Assembly (NCBI RefSeq): GCF_000214375.1
Contig: NC_015578.1
Location: 3,906,001 to 3,970,000, forward strand
Direction of reading: 5' to 3'
Source: Treponema primitia ZAS-2
Lineage (GTDB): Bacteria > Spirochaetota > Spirochaetia > Treponematales > Breznakiellaceae
Length of the DNA: 64,000 nucleotides
Shown: positions 43,900-52,767 of the stretch, one piece after another
Layout: each line of letters starts with the position of its first letter
How positions within the stretch are numbered: position 1 is the first letter of the stretch
Notes under the pieces: model-generated
Database searches by the model: none
What the model was told of the DNA's origin: nothing
Seen by the model: only the letters and a program-made list of their open reading frames with translations
Program-made: the position numbers and the translations under genes

Positions 43900-44928
43900 A
43901 TGGTAAAAGTCGGAGTAGCGGGATACGGAGTAATCGGGCAGCGCCTGGCGGACGGCGTGGCACTGCAAAAGGATATGGAACTGGTAGGCATCGCGGACTT
44001 GGCCCCTACCCTTTCTATTAAAGCACTTCGTGAAAAGGGTATGCCCTACGATCTGTACCTGGTCGAAGGCGCGGATAAATCCAAATTTGACGCCGCAGGG
44101 ATCCCCTACAAGGGAAGCTTCCAGGATCTGATCGGCAAGGTTGATATCATGCTGGACTCTTCCCCCGGCGGCGTGGGCGCCAAGAACAAAGAACTCTATG
44201 CAAAAGCCGGGGTCAAAGCCATTTTCCAGGGAGGCGAGAAAAACTCTGTGGCAGATGTGTTCTTCCACGGCTACGCTAACTACGAAAAGGGCTTGGGGGT
44301 CAATTATCTCAAACTCACCAGCTGTAATACTACCGGGCTCATCCGCTCAGTGGACTGCCTGGACCGGAAGTACGGCATTGACCGGGTGGCCATCACCATC
44401 ATACGCCGGGTAGCTGATCCCGGGGACTATCATCGCGGCTTAACCAACGCCCTGCAAATGGACAAGGCCCCTTCCCACCAGGCCCTGGACCTGATGACCA
44501 TCATGCCCCACATTGAAGCAACTGGTATACTAGTACACACCCCGGTTACCCACGGGCACATCATTACTGTGGTTGCCCACGCCAAAAAAGGAAAGATAAC
44601 CAAGGACATGGCTCTGGAGGCTTTTAAGACCCACAACCGCATCCGGGTAGTGACCATCGACGAAGGGTTCCTGGGGAACGCCTCCTTCTTCCGCTACGCC
44701 CGTGACCTGGGAAACCCCCGGGGTGATATGTACGAAATCGGACTCTGGGAAGACAGCATTGTTGAAAGCGGTGACAACATCATGTACGCCATCAACATTC
44801 CCCAGGAATCGGTAACCATTCCGGAAACCATGGACGGTATCAGGGCATCCCTGAAAATGCAGCCTGACTCGGCTACTGGTACCGCTGAAACCAACAAGTA
44901 TCTCGGCTTAGGCAAGTGGAAAAAGTAA
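43900..44928 (+). CDS. gap: Glyceraldehyde-3-phosphate dehydrogenase, archaeal type II
   Basis: A 342-residue enzyme of the archaeal GAPDH class, not the bacterial one. VKVGVAGYGVIGQRLADGV is the dinucleotide-binding start, and the catalytic cysteine is in KLTSCNTTGLIRSV, as in methanogen and haloarchaeal enzymes; bacterial enzymes have SCTTNCLAP. It oxidises glyceraldehyde 3-phosphate to 1,3-bisphosphoglycerate with NAD(P). With the neighbouring archaeal-type kinase it makes a paired set, likely acquired together. A GGAG site precedes the ATG. Confidence 0.88.
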   Translation: MVKVGVAGYGVIGQRLADGVALQKDMELVGIADLAPTLSIKALREKGMPYDLYLVEGADKSKFDAAGIPYKGSFQDLIGKVDIMLDSSPGGVGAKNKELYAKAGVKAIFQGGEKNSVADVFFHGYANYEKGLGVNYLKLTSCNTTGLIRSVDCLDRKYGIDRVAITIIRRVADPGDYHRGLTNALQMDKAPSHQALDLMTIMPHIEATGILVHTPVTHGHIITVVAHAKKGKITKDMALEAFKTHNRIRVVTIDEGFLGNASFFRYARDLGNPRGDMYEIGLWEDSIVESGDNIMYAINIPQESVTIPETMDGIRASLKMQPDSATGTAETNKYLGLGKWKK

Positions 44929-44943
44929 AAAAACTGCGCGTTC

Positions 44944-44965
44944 GGAGAACGCATAAGCGTTCTCC
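44944..44965 (+). terminator. Intercistronic hairpin before the malic enzyme gene
   Basis: GGAGAACGC (44944-44952) pairs exactly with GCGTTCTCC (44957-44965) around a four-base loop. There is no T-run, so partial attenuation or transcript protection is more likely than full termination. The malic enzyme ribosome-binding site (AGGAG) starts ten bases further on. Confidence 0.55.
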
Positions 44966-44982
44966 ACAGTATAGGAGCTGAA

Positions 44983-46437
44983 ATGAACATCGACCCGTCT
45001 TTAAAAGACCTTGACTCCCTGTTCCCGGCGGAATTCACCGAGGACCAGAAAGCTCAGGCAAAAACACTGTTTCTGAAAAACCTTTCCCTGGAAGCGCATC
45101 GTTTCTACGGCGGGAAGATGCAGACCGTACCCAAGTGTGGGCTCTACGGCCTTAACTGGTTCAATGTCTGGTACACCCCCGGTGTATCAAAGGTTTCTAC
45201 CAGTGTCCGGGATGACAACGACCTTTCCTTTTCCCTCTCCAACCGGGGAAACCTGGTAGCGGTGGTATCCGACTCCACCCGGGTTCTGGGAGACGGAGAC
45301 TGTACCCCCCCGGGAGGGCTGGGTGTCATGGAAGGCAAAGCCATGATTATGAAGTACCTGGGCGGTGTGGACGCGGTACCACTCTGCATTGATTCCAAAG
45401 GGGATGACGGCAAGCATGACCCGGACAAGATCATCAGCTTTGTGAAGATGGTCCAACATTCCTTCGGGGCCATAAACCTAGAAGACATCAGCCAGCCCAA
45501 CTGTTTCAAGGTTCTGGACGAACTGCGGGAAGCCTGCGATATTCCGGTATGGCACGACGATGCCCAGGGAACAGCCTGTATTACTCTGGCAGGGTTACTC
45601 AACGCACTAAAACTGGCGGGAAAAAAACTTTCCGACGCAAAGATAGTGCTCCTGGGCGCCGGGGCTGCCAATACCACTATTGCCCGGCTCATCCTGGCCG
45701 ACGGCGGGGACCCCGCAAAGATGACCGTCTTTGACTCCAAGGGCTCCCTGCACTTGGGCCGGGAAGACATCAAAAAAGACAAACGGAACTACCGGAAATG
45801 GGAAATCTGCGAAAAGACCAACCCCGGTAGGGCAGCCAATGAAGCGGAAGCCCTCAAGGGCGCAGACGTGCTCATTGCCCTGTCCACCCCCGGACCGGAC
45901 ACGGTCAAGCGAGAGTGGATCAGCTCCATGGCGAAAAAAGCCATAGTGTTTGTGTGCGCCAACCCGGTGCCGGAGATTTGGCCCTACGCGGCCAAGGAAG
46001 CCGGGGCCTTCATCGTTGCTACCGGTCGTGGTGACTTTCCCAACCAAGTGAACAACTCAGTCTGCTTCCCGGGCATCCTCAAGGGCGCACTTCTGGTGCG
46101 GGCAAAGAAGATCACCGACGGCATGGCCATACGCTGCGCCCACTCCATTGCGGACTTCTCTGAAAAGCGGGGCATTACCCCGGACAGCATCATTGCCACC
46201 ATGGAGGACACGGATGTCTTCGCCCAGGAAGCGGCGGATGTTGCCCAGCAGGCTATCAAGGAAGGGGTTGCCCGTTTGCAGCTGTCCTGGGAAGAGGTCT
46301 ACAACCAGGCAAAGGCGGACATCGCTGCCGCCCGGGCCCTGGTGGATGACATGAAGAAGCTGGGGCACATCAAAGAGCCGCCAAAAGAAATGCTGGAAGC
46401 CGCCCTGGCGAAAGCCCTGGAAGCGGTAAAGAAATAG
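44983..46437 (+). CDS. Malic enzyme (oxaloacetate-decarboxylating malate dehydrogenase)
   Basis: A 484-residue NAD(P)-dependent enzyme turning malate into pyruvate and CO2. Recognisable parts are VWYTPGVSKV, VSDSTRVLGDGDCTPPGGLGVMEGKA, the metal-binding NLEDISQPNCF and WHDDAQGTACI, and the nucleotide-binding VLLGAGAANTTIARLI. The C-terminal 60 residues, helical and Lys/Ala-rich, extend past the usual end of the short bacterial form. It is in the operon downstream of gap. Generating pyruvate and reducing power is a reasonable role, but its link with inositol breakdown is indirect. Confidence 0.9.
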   Translation: MNIDPSLKDLDSLFPAEFTEDQKAQAKTLFLKNLSLEAHRFYGGKMQTVPKCGLYGLNWFNVWYTPGVSKVSTSVRDDNDLSFSLSNRGNLVAVVSDSTRVLGDGDCTPPGGLGVMEGKAMIMKYLGGVDAVPLCIDSKGDDGKHDPDKIISFVKMVQHSFGAINLEDISQPNCFKVLDELREACDIPVWHDDAQGTACITLAGLLNALKLAGKKLSDAKIVLLGAGAANTTIARLILADGGDPAKMTVFDSKGSLHLGREDIKKDKRNYRKWEICEKTNPGRAANEAEALKGADVLIALSTPGPDTVKREWISSMAKKAIVFVCANPVPEIWPYAAKEAGAFIVATGRGDFPNQVNNSVCFPGILKGALLVRAKKITDGMAIRCAHSIADFSEKRGITPDSIIATMEDTDVFAQEAADVAQQAIKEGVARLQLSWEEVYNQAKADIAAARALVDDMKKLGHIKEPPKEMLEAALAKALEAVKK

Positions 46438-46465
46438 ATCGAAATCCTGGGGGATCATCCCCACC

Positions 46466-46527
46466 CAGGCGTACCGCCCCAGGGAACTTCCGGCGAAGAT
46501 CCCTGAGCGTACGCCTGCTTCGTTTTT
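46466..46527 (+). terminator. Terminator-like cruciform before the HIT gene
   Basis: CAGGCGTAC (46466-46474) pairs with GTACGCCTG (46509-46517); an inner stem of CAGGGA with TCCCTG lies between. TTTTT follows at 46523-46527. Another small hairpin (CTGGGGGATC with CCCCACCCAG) precedes it. It probably ends most transcription from the inositol operon. Confidence 0.7.
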
Positions 46528-46555
46528 GTTCAGTAATACTGAAAGGAGTAAAACT

Positions 46556-46969
46556 ATGAGTGATCCAAATTGCCGGTACTGTACCCGTACCACTGATATC
46601 GTAGAAATAGTGGCGGATCTGGAAGTGTCCACCCTGTATATCACCAAGGACCAGGCCTACAGGGGCCGCTGCATCCTTGCCCTAAAGGAACATAAAACCG
46701 AGGTCTTCCAACTGAGCACCGCGGAAGTTGAGGCATTCGGGCGGGATATGGCAAAGGCCTCAAAGGCCATCTACGATGCCTTCTCCCCGGACAAGATCAA
46801 CTATGCCGCCTACGGTGACGGCTATCCCCATGTGCACTTTCACCTGGTCCCCAAATACAAGGGGGGCAAATCCTGGGGAAGCCCCTTTGATCTCAGTGCC
46901 GATCCTGCCGGAGCGGTGTCCCCGGAGGAGCTTAAGGGGCTTATTGAACAGATAAAGAGCAAACTTTAA
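46556..46969 (+). CDS. HIT-family nucleotide hydrolase/transferase
   Basis: A 137-residue protein with the histidine triad HVHFHLVP (about residues 95-102). HIT proteins split AMP or similar groups from adenosine phosphoramidates, Ap4A and related nucleotides. The N-terminal CRYC pair may bind zinc as in Hint-like proteins. The start at 46556 (MSDPNCRYC) follows AAAGGAG; the frame open from 46526 lies in the terminator hairpin. It lies after the cruciform and 12 bases before the LarA-like gene. Confidence 0.88.
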   Translation: MSDPNCRYCTRTTDIVEIVADLEVSTLYITKDQAYRGRCILALKEHKTEVFQLSTAEVEAFGRDMAKASKAIYDAFSPDKINYAAYGDGYPHVHFHLVPKYKGGKSWGSPFDLSADPAGAVSPEELKGLIEQIKSKL

Positions 46970-46981
46970 ACAAAGGAACCC

Positions 46982-48304
46982 ATGAAGATCAAAATCCCCT
47001 ACCTTAAAAAAACTTTCCCTTTGGAATTTCCCGATGAAAATCTCCTGGCCCTGGCAGAACCGAATGAATTCAAAAGCTCAGGCGCCCCGGAACAGATTCT
47101 GGAAAACGCCCTGAAAGCCCCCTACGGGCCGGATAGTTTTACTAAGAGTGGCCCCAATCCTGGGGGGCAAAAGGGACAAGGTCTTGAGGATTTTATCCGG
47201 GGGGGAAAGCGGGTGCTCGTCATTATCAACGACGCCACCCGGCCCACCCCCACGGAGGCGATTCTCAGGGGATTACTGCCGGTTTTTGAAAAGGCCGGCC
47301 TCAAGGCAGAAAACCTCACCCTCCTGGTAGCCACCGGCGCTCACCGGGGCCCCACCGACGGGGAGTACCGGCAGATACTGGGGGCATTTCACGACCAGCT
47401 CCGCAGCCGCTGTTTCCATCACGATTCCCGGAAGGACGAAGACATGGTCGACCTAGGAAGCACCCGGAACGGCACCCCCATACTGCTCAACAAGCGGCTC
47501 TTTGAAGCGGACCGGATCATTGCCACAGGAAGCGTGGAACCCCATTATTTTGCCGGCTTTACCGGGGGCCGCAAGGCTTTCCTCCCGGGGATCGCCGCCT
47601 ACAAAACCATCCAGGCCAACCACAAGCAGGCCCTCTCCGATGCGGCCTGTTCCCTGGCCCTGGAAGGAAACCCGGTCCACGAGGACATGATGGACGCCCT
47701 GCCCCTGATAAAGGCGCCGATTTTCTCTTTTATGACAGTCCTGGATAAGGAACAACAGGTAGCCGCCGCAACCACCGGGGACCTGATGGCCTCCTTTTAC
47801 GCTGCCGTTGAAATCGCCCGGAAAATCTTCTGCGTGGTCGTTCCCGCAAAGGCAGACATCGTAGTTTCGGTGGCGAAATTTCCCATGGATATAGACCTCT
47901 ACCAGTCCCAGAAAGCCATAGACAACGGCGCGGCAGCCCTGAAAGACGGGGGAACCCTGATCCTGGTTTCCTCCTGCCGGGACGGCATCGGGGACGAAGC
48001 CTACGCCAATCTCCTGGCCTCCGCCTCAAACCCCGCAGACGCCCTGGAAAAGATCCGCGCCGGCTATAAGCTGGGCTACCACAAGGCTGCAAAAATGGCT
48101 GCCGTATCCGCCCGTGCCACAGTCAAGGCCGTCACTGAGCTTCCCCCGGAGCGACTGAAAAGCATGTTTATCGAAAGCGCCCCCTCCCCCCAGGCAGCCC
48201 TGGATGAGGCCCTGGCAAAGGCAAGAGCCGGGGGGGTAAAGTCGCCGAAAATCCTGGTACTTCCCGATGGGTGCGTGACCGTGCCCGATCCTGGCCTGCT
48301 GTAA
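46982..48304 (+). CDS. larA: LarA-like nickel-pincer racemase (DUF2088)
   Basis: A 440-residue protein of the lactate racemase family. The catalytic histidine positions appear as TGAHRGPTDGEY and RCFHHDSRK, the cofactor-attaching lysine as GGRKAFLPG and a further histidine in IQANHKQAL. LarA racemises D/L-lactate using a nickel-pincer cofactor made by LarB, LarC and LarE, which are not in the window. Homologues act on other 2-hydroxyacids, so in this context the substrate might be malate, glycerate or a sugar acid. AAAGGA precedes the ATG. Confidence 0.82.
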   Translation: MKIKIPYLKKTFPLEFPDENLLALAEPNEFKSSGAPEQILENALKAPYGPDSFTKSGPNPGGQKGQGLEDFIRGGKRVLVIINDATRPTPTEAILRGLLPVFEKAGLKAENLTLLVATGAHRGPTDGEYRQILGAFHDQLRSRCFHHDSRKDEDMVDLGSTRNGTPILLNKRLFEADRIIATGSVEPHYFAGFTGGRKAFLPGIAAYKTIQANHKQALSDAACSLALEGNPVHEDMMDALPLIKAPIFSFMTVLDKEQQVAAATTGDLMASFYAAVEIARKIFCVVVPAKADIVVSVAKFPMDIDLYQSQKAIDNGAAALKDGGTLILVSSCRDGIGDEAYANLLASASNPADALEKIRAGYKLGYHKAAKMAAVSARATVKAVTELPPERLKSMFIESAPSPQAALDEALAKARAGGVKSPKILVLPDGCVTVPDPGLL

Positions 48305-48305
48305 T

Positions 48306-48328
48306 GGATAACGGGTCTATCCCTTTTT
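48306..48328 (+). terminator. Weak terminator after larA
   Basis: GGATA (48306-48310) pairs with TATCC (48318-48322) and is followed by CTTTTT. The stem is short, but it is placed right after the LarA stop and before the convergent hydrogenase gene. Confidence 0.4.
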
Positions 48329-48376
48329 CCTTTTATTCAGTTTCCCGATTTCAATACACGCCCTCTGGCTAGAGAG

Positions 48377-49813
48377 CTATCCCTCGCTCTCCTCGGCAAT
48401 CTTCTTAAGCTGGTTAGTCGCTGTTTTTGGGTTGGCGTACACCATGGGACCCGCAACGCAGCCCCCGGGGCAGGCCATCACTTCCAGGATATTGCCGGTG
48501 TTGCGCCCCTCGGACCATGCCTTCATAAGGGCAATCCCCTCTTTATTAAGGCCATTGACGTACTCGGGGTGGAAATTGGCATCCCCCGGCAAGTTCCGCC
48601 GGACCGCCTCGGCTACCCCGCCGGATAAGGGGAAGCCCCGGCCGCCGGCTTTTGCGGGCCGGAGAACCGGGGCCTCCTCAGCCTGGGCAACGTCGATCCC
48701 CAGGGCAAGGAAGAGGGCGCCCAATTCTTCTGCGGTAAGAACATAATCCACCAGGGGATCATCCAGCCCCTCCTTCCGCTTCGCCAGACAGGGGCCGATA
48801 AAGACCCGGAGATGATCCGGGTGCTCCCGGGCAGCGATCTCCGCAGTATAGTGTATGGGGGTCCTGGTTTCAGAGACCCGACTTTTCAAATCCGGAATAT
48901 GCTTCTGCACGGTCTCGATATAGGCAGGGCAGCAGGAAGTGGTCATGAAGGGTTCTCCTTTCTCCATGCGTTCGGTAAATTCCAGGGCTTCGTTTTTGGC
49001 GGTGATGTCTGCACCCAAGGCAACTTCATATACCTCGTCAAACCCCGCCTGCTTCAGAGCTCCCAGAAGTTTTCCGATGGACGCCCGGAACTGTCCCGCC
49101 ACCGCCGGGGCAAAGAGGGCGGAGATTTTCTTTCCCCTCTTTTTTGCCATGAGCACATCCAGGATCTGGGACTTGTCCATCATTGCTCCAAAGGGGCATT
49201 CCCGCATACAATTGCCGCAGAAGATGCATTTATTGTAATCGATCCGTTCCTTACCGGCTTCGTTCTTGGAAATGGCCCCTACTGGGCAGGCTTCCTCGCA
49301 GGGGACGGGGATTTTTATGATCGCGTGGTAGGGACAAACCTGCTGACAAATACCGCAGTTGATACATTTGGTTTTATCGATCCCTGCGTGGCCTTCGTTC
49401 ATAGAAACCGCTTTTTTAGGGCAGTTGAGGAGGCAAGGCCGGGCAAGGCAGCCCTGGCAGGCATTGGTGATCAGAAACTGGGCCTTGACACAGGCGTTGC
49501 AGGCTTCATCCAGTACCGTGAGGACCGGCCCTGAAATGGCGGTCCGTTCCAGGGCCTTTTTTGCGTGAAGGGCAAGGGCAGTACCGTCATCCTCATAGTC
49601 TTCCACGGAAAAACCCAGCCGCGCCAAGATACGGATCTTGAGGATCACCCGGTCATGAAACACGCAGCAGCGTATGGGCTGGTAGTTTGGATCCGATGTC
49701 ATTTGATAGGGGATCCGGTCTATACCATCCTCAAGCTTATCCTCAAAAAAGAGCTTTATCAGGGATACCAGCAGGTTGCGCTTTATCAATAAGGCATTGT
49801 TATTATAATGCAC
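48377..49813 (-). CDS. [FeFe]-hydrogenase-like protein (group B-like)
   Basis: A 478-residue iron-sulfur protein. It has an N-terminal domain of about 110 residues, cysteine clusters CQGCLARPC, then ferredoxin sites CINCGICQQVCP (150-161) and CIFCGNCMRECP (196-207), and H-cluster motifs TTSCCPAY (291-298), GPCLAKRKEG and MACPGGCVAGP. The second motif (GPCLAKRKE) and the Tyr after TSCCPA place it near the group B hydrogenases, not the catalytic HydA group A enzymes. No maturase genes are nearby. It would handle H2 in fermentation or sense it. A ribosome-binding site of the AGGAGAAA type precedes the ATG, within a region bounded by the second double-hairpin element. Confidence 0.82.
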   Translation of the reverse strand: MHYNNNALLIKRNLLVSLIKLFFEDKLEDGIDRIPYQMTSDPNYQPIRCCVFHDRVILKIRILARLGFSVEDYEDDGTALALHAKKALERTAISGPVLTVLDEACNACVKAQFLITNACQGCLARPCLLNCPKKAVSMNEGHAGIDKTKCINCGICQQVCPYHAIIKIPVPCEEACPVGAISKNEAGKERIDYNKCIFCGNCMRECPFGAMMDKSQILDVLMAKKRGKKISALFAPAVAGQFRASIGKLLGALKQAGFDEVYEVALGADITAKNEALEFTERMEKGEPFMTTSCCPAYIETVQKHIPDLKSRVSETRTPIHYTAEIAAREHPDHLRVFIGPCLAKRKEGLDDPLVDYVLTAEELGALFLALGIDVAQAEEAPVLRPAKAGGRGFPLSGGVAEAVRRNLPGDANFHPEYVNGLNKEGIALMKAWSEGRNTGNILEVMACPGGCVAGPMVYANPKTATNQLKKIAEESEG

Positions 49814-49861
49814 CTTTTTCTCCTAGATCATTAACAATAAAAAAGGAATGGTTAGCAAGTT

Positions 49862-49952
49862 TATTCGTGGGGAGGGGGTTAATTCCTTTTTAACCCCCGA
49901 GTCCAATTCCTTAAGAGAACAACATACCCTGCGACTGCGGGGTATGTTGATT
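49862..49952. repeat. Dispersed double-hairpin element, copy 2
   Basis: 91 bases, starting TATTCGTG and ending GTTGATT like copy 1 at 28235. Hairpin 1 is GGGGGTTAA (49874-49882) with TTAACCCCC (49890-49898). The linker CCTTAAGAGAACAACATACC (49909-49928) differs from copy 1 by one base. Hairpin 2 is AACATACCC (49921-49929) with GGGTATGTT (49940-49948), followed by a T-run on the plus strand. It lies in the gap between the hydrogenase promoter and the end of the trp operon. Confidence 0.72.
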
Positions 49953-49998
49953 ATTTTTTTATTAATTTAAGTTTGATATAAAAAGCATACTTCGTCAA

Positions 49999-50024
49999 GG
50001 ATATTTTTCTCCGGAAAAATATCC
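49999..50024 (-). terminator. Hairpin after trpA
   Basis: GGATATTTTT (49999-50008) pairs with AAAAATATCC (50015-50024), five bases past the trpA stop. Read on the minus strand, the 3' arm of the stem is itself T-rich. It is a likely end to the trp transcript. Confidence 0.55.
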
Positions 50025-50028
50025 TCCC

Positions 50029-50826
50029 TCATTCCCCGGCAACGGCGATTTTCATCCTCCTCACGTACTCGTAGACATGGTTACCCGCATCGGCGCCATG
50101 TTCCGCGATAATCTTAACAATAGCGCTCCCCACGATAACCCCATCGGCGATCTTCCCAATCTCAGCAGCCTGGGCAGGAGTGTGGATGCCAAAGCCCACT
50201 GCGACCGGTATCTTCGTGGTCTCCCGGAGCGCAGCAATAATGGAACCCAGGTCGGTCTTAATTTCACTCCGTACCCCGGTGACTCCCATGGACGACACCA
50301 GGTAGATATAACCTGTTGCCGCTTTGGCAATTTCCTTAATCCTCGCCTCAGAAGTAGGAGCGATAAGGGAGATGATATCCACACCGTATTTAGAGGCGGA
50401 TTCCCGGACCTCAGGCTGTTCCTCAAAGGGCAGGTCAGGAATGATGATGCCGTCCAGGCCGGCGTCCCGGGCCCGCTTAAAGAAAGGGTCATAGCCATAA
50501 TGGAATACCGGGTTCAGGTAAGTGAGAAAAACCAAGGGGACATCAGTTTTTGAGCGCAGGCTTTTTACCAGGCCGAATAGTTTTTCTACGGTAGCCCCGG
50601 CGGACAGGGCGCGGATATTGGCTTCCTGGATAACCGGACCTTCGGCAATGGGGTCCGAAAAGGGGACGCCGATTTCCACCAGGTCCGCCCCGGCCCGGAT
50701 CATTTCCAGGACGAACTCTTCTGATTTTTCCATGCTTGGATCCCCGCCGGTTAAAAAACCGATAAAGGCAGACCGGGGCTTCCCTGAAGGGTCCTTCTGC
50801 TGAAAAGCCTTGTTAATATTACTCAT
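50029..50826 (-). CDS. trpA: Tryptophan synthase alpha subunit
   Basis: A 265-residue TIM barrel that cleaves indole-3-glycerol phosphate to indole and glyceraldehyde 3-phosphate. The catalytic Glu and Asp are in [13 protein letters not shown] and [13 protein letters not shown], and [11 protein letters not shown] is the phosphate site. It overlaps trpB by eight bases, so the alpha-beta complex is made from coupled translation. It is the last gene of the trp operon. Confidence 0.96.
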   Translation of the reverse strand: MSNINKAFQQKDPSGKPRSAFIGFLTGGDPSMEKSEEFVLEMIRAGADLVEIGVPFSDPIAEGPVIQEANIRALSAGATVEKLFGLVKSLRSKTDVPLVFLTYLNPVFHYGYDPFFKRARDAGLDGIIIPDLPFEEQPEVRESASKYGVDIISLIAPTSEARIKEIAKAATGYIYLVSSMGVTGVRSEIKTDLGSIIAALRETTKIPVAVGFGIHTPAQAAEIGKIADGVIVGSAIVKIIAEHGADAGNHVYEYVRRMKIAVAGE

Positions 50827-52027
50827 TGATAGTCTCCCCGCGATATTTTGCTATTGCCGAAACGTCCTTGTCCCCCCGGCCAGAGAGGCAGATGATGATG
50901 TTCTCGTCCTTACCGATTTGGGGCGCCAATATCCTTGCGTGGGCCAGGGCGTGGGCGCTCTCTATGGCGCAGATGATCCCTTCAGTACGGGCCAGGTACT
51001 CAAAGGCGGACACAGCCGCTTCGTCGCTGACCGGCACGTACTGGGCACGGCCTGTGTCGTGAAGATGGGCGTGTTCCGGGCCTATCCCCGGATAGTCCAG
51101 CCCTGCGGAAATCGAATAGACCGGGGCTATCTGCCCCTCATCATTCTGGCAGAAGTAGGACTTCATGCCGTGGAATATTCCTACACTCCCCTTGGCTATG
51201 GTGGCCGCGTGTTTTGGGGTATCCACCCCATGTCCTGCAGCTTCGCAACCTATTAGTTTTACTGTTGCATCGGGAATAAAGTTATAGAACATACCGATAG
51301 CGTTACTCCCGCCACCCACACAGGCAACAACCGCTGCGGGAAGCTTTCCTTCTCGTTCAAGAATCTGCGACCGGGCTTCTTTGCTGATAACGCTTTGGAA
51401 GTCCCGCACTATAGTAGGAAAGGGATGGGGCCCCATGACGGAGCCCAGCACATAGTGGGTGTCCTGTACCCTGCCGACCCATTCACGCATGGTTTCGTTC
51501 ACCGCATCCTTCAGGGTTTGTGTACCCGAGGTGACGGCATTTACCTTGGCGCCCAGAAGTTCCATGCGGTACACATTAAGCCGCTGCCTATCGGTGTCTT
51601 CCTTGCCCATGAAAATTTCACACTCCAGGCCCAGGAGGGCGGCCGCAGTAGCAGCAGCAACCCCATGCTGACCCGCACCGGTTTCGGCGATGATCCGGGT
51701 TTTGCCCATACGCTTTGCCAACAAGGCCTGGCCCAGAACGTTGTTAATCTTGTGGGAGCCGGTGTGGTTCATATCTTCCCGTTTCAGGTAGATCTTTGCT
51801 CCCCCCAGATCGGCGCTCATCTTTTCTGCGTAGTAAAGCATGGACGGTCGCCCTGCATAGTTTTTCAACAGGCCATCCAGTTCCGCTACAAAGTCGGGAT
51901 CGTCTTTGTAGTGATTGTAGGCCTTTTCCAGGTTGATGATCTCGTTCATCAGGGTTTCCGGAATGTACTGCCCGCCGTATTCGCCGAATCTGCCTTTGCG
52001 CTGGAAACTTCGTTGCACATTGCTCAT
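50819..52027 (-). CDS. trpB: Tryptophan synthase beta subunit
   Basis: A 402-residue PLP enzyme joining indole and serine. The PLP lysine is in [10 protein letters not shown], the catalytic region is [15 protein letters not shown] and the phosphate loop [11 protein letters not shown]. This is the standard TrpB1, needing TrpA, as length and the neighbouring gene indicate. The start overlaps the trpF stop by four bases (ATGA). Confidence 0.96.
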   Translation of the reverse strand: MSNVQRSFQRKGRFGEYGGQYIPETLMNEIINLEKAYNHYKDDPDFVAELDGLLKNYAGRPSMLYYAEKMSADLGGAKIYLKREDMNHTGSHKINNVLGQALLAKRMGKTRIIAETGAGQHGVAAATAAALLGLECEIFMGKEDTDRQRLNVYRMELLGAKVNAVTSGTQTLKDAVNETMREWVGRVQDTHYVLGSVMGPHPFPTIVRDFQSVISKEARSQILEREGKLPAAVVACVGGGSNAIGMFYNFIPDATVKLIGCEAAGHGVDTPKHAATIAKGSVGIFHGMKSYFCQNDEGQIAPVYSISAGLDYPGIGPEHAHLHDTGRAQYVPVSDEAAVSAFEYLARTEGIICAIESAHALAHARILAPQIGKDENIIICLSGRGDKDVSAIAKYRGETINE

Positions 52028-52767
52028 ATATGGTTCCTCACAATTTTTACCAACCGGATCATCTTGTCCCGGTCCTTCACCCCATCGGTTTCCGCGCCGC
52101 TGGAAACATCGATCCCAAACGGCCCATACCTGACGGCTTCTTCTATATTATACTCATTAATGCCCCCCGCAAGGAAGAAGGGCGCGCCCAGGCTCTCCCG
52201 GAAAGCACCGTCACCAAGCACGGTCCAGTCAAAGGCCGTGCCGGTGCCCCCAGAACCCTGGTCCAGGAGTAGGTAGTCTGCGCTGCCAGCACCGGGATTC
52301 ACGGCTGCGTCTTGCCTAGATCCGCCATCCGTGGCGAGCCTCGGGACCCTGCCGTCCGTAGCAGGATTACCCGCCGACTGGGTAAAAGCCGCAGCGCCGT
52401 CTATTCGCAGGGCTTTAATCACCGGGATTGGCCCAAAACCGGCCCTGACACCGGCAGTCTGCTTCCGCGACTTGCAACGGAGTTCCCCGCGCAGCGCTGC
52501 GATGTACTCCCGATCCTCGCCCCCATGGAGCTGGACGATATCGATCACCCCGGCCTGGTACAGGGCGGCAATTTCCTCAACCGGAGCATTCACAAACACC
52601 CCAACTGGTACAATATCGTCCCTCAATCGTGCCCTCAGTTGTGAAGCCTGTTCCAGGGAAACCTGGCGTTTACTTTTGGCAAACACAAAACCTATGTAAT
52701 CGGGCCGAGCCTCATTGGCAAAATCAATGTCAGCTTCCCGAAAAAGGCCGCATATTTTTATCTTCAT
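52024..52767 (-). CDS. trpF: Phosphoribosylanthranilate isomerase with an inserted loop
   Basis: A 247-residue TIM barrel; typical TrpF proteins have 200-215 residues. The start [14 protein letters not shown] carries the catalytic Cys, and [17 protein letters not shown] the catalytic Asp. Between about residues 125 and 165 there is an Ala/Gly/Asp/Arg-rich loop with internal repeats ([16 protein letters not shown]), an in-frame insertion before the last strands. It overlaps trpC and trpB by four bases each. Confidence 0.92.
   Translation of the reverse strand: MKIKICGLFREADIDFANEARPDYIGFVFAKSKRQVSLEQASQLRARLRDDIVPVGVFVNAPVEEIAALYQAGVIDIVQLHGGEDREYIAALRGELRCKSRKQTAGVRAGFGPIPVIKALRIDGAAAFTQSAGNPATDGRVPRLATDGGSRQDAAVNPGAGSADYLLLDQGSGGTGTAFDWTVLGDGAFRESLGAPFFLAGGINEYNIEEAVRYGPFGIDVSSGAETDGVKDRDKMIRLVKIVRNHI

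Noticed and set aside
46466-46527. Riboswitch upstream of the HIT gene
   Set aside because: The cruciform ends in a T-run directly after the malic enzyme gene and contains no known aptamer core; a terminator is simpler.
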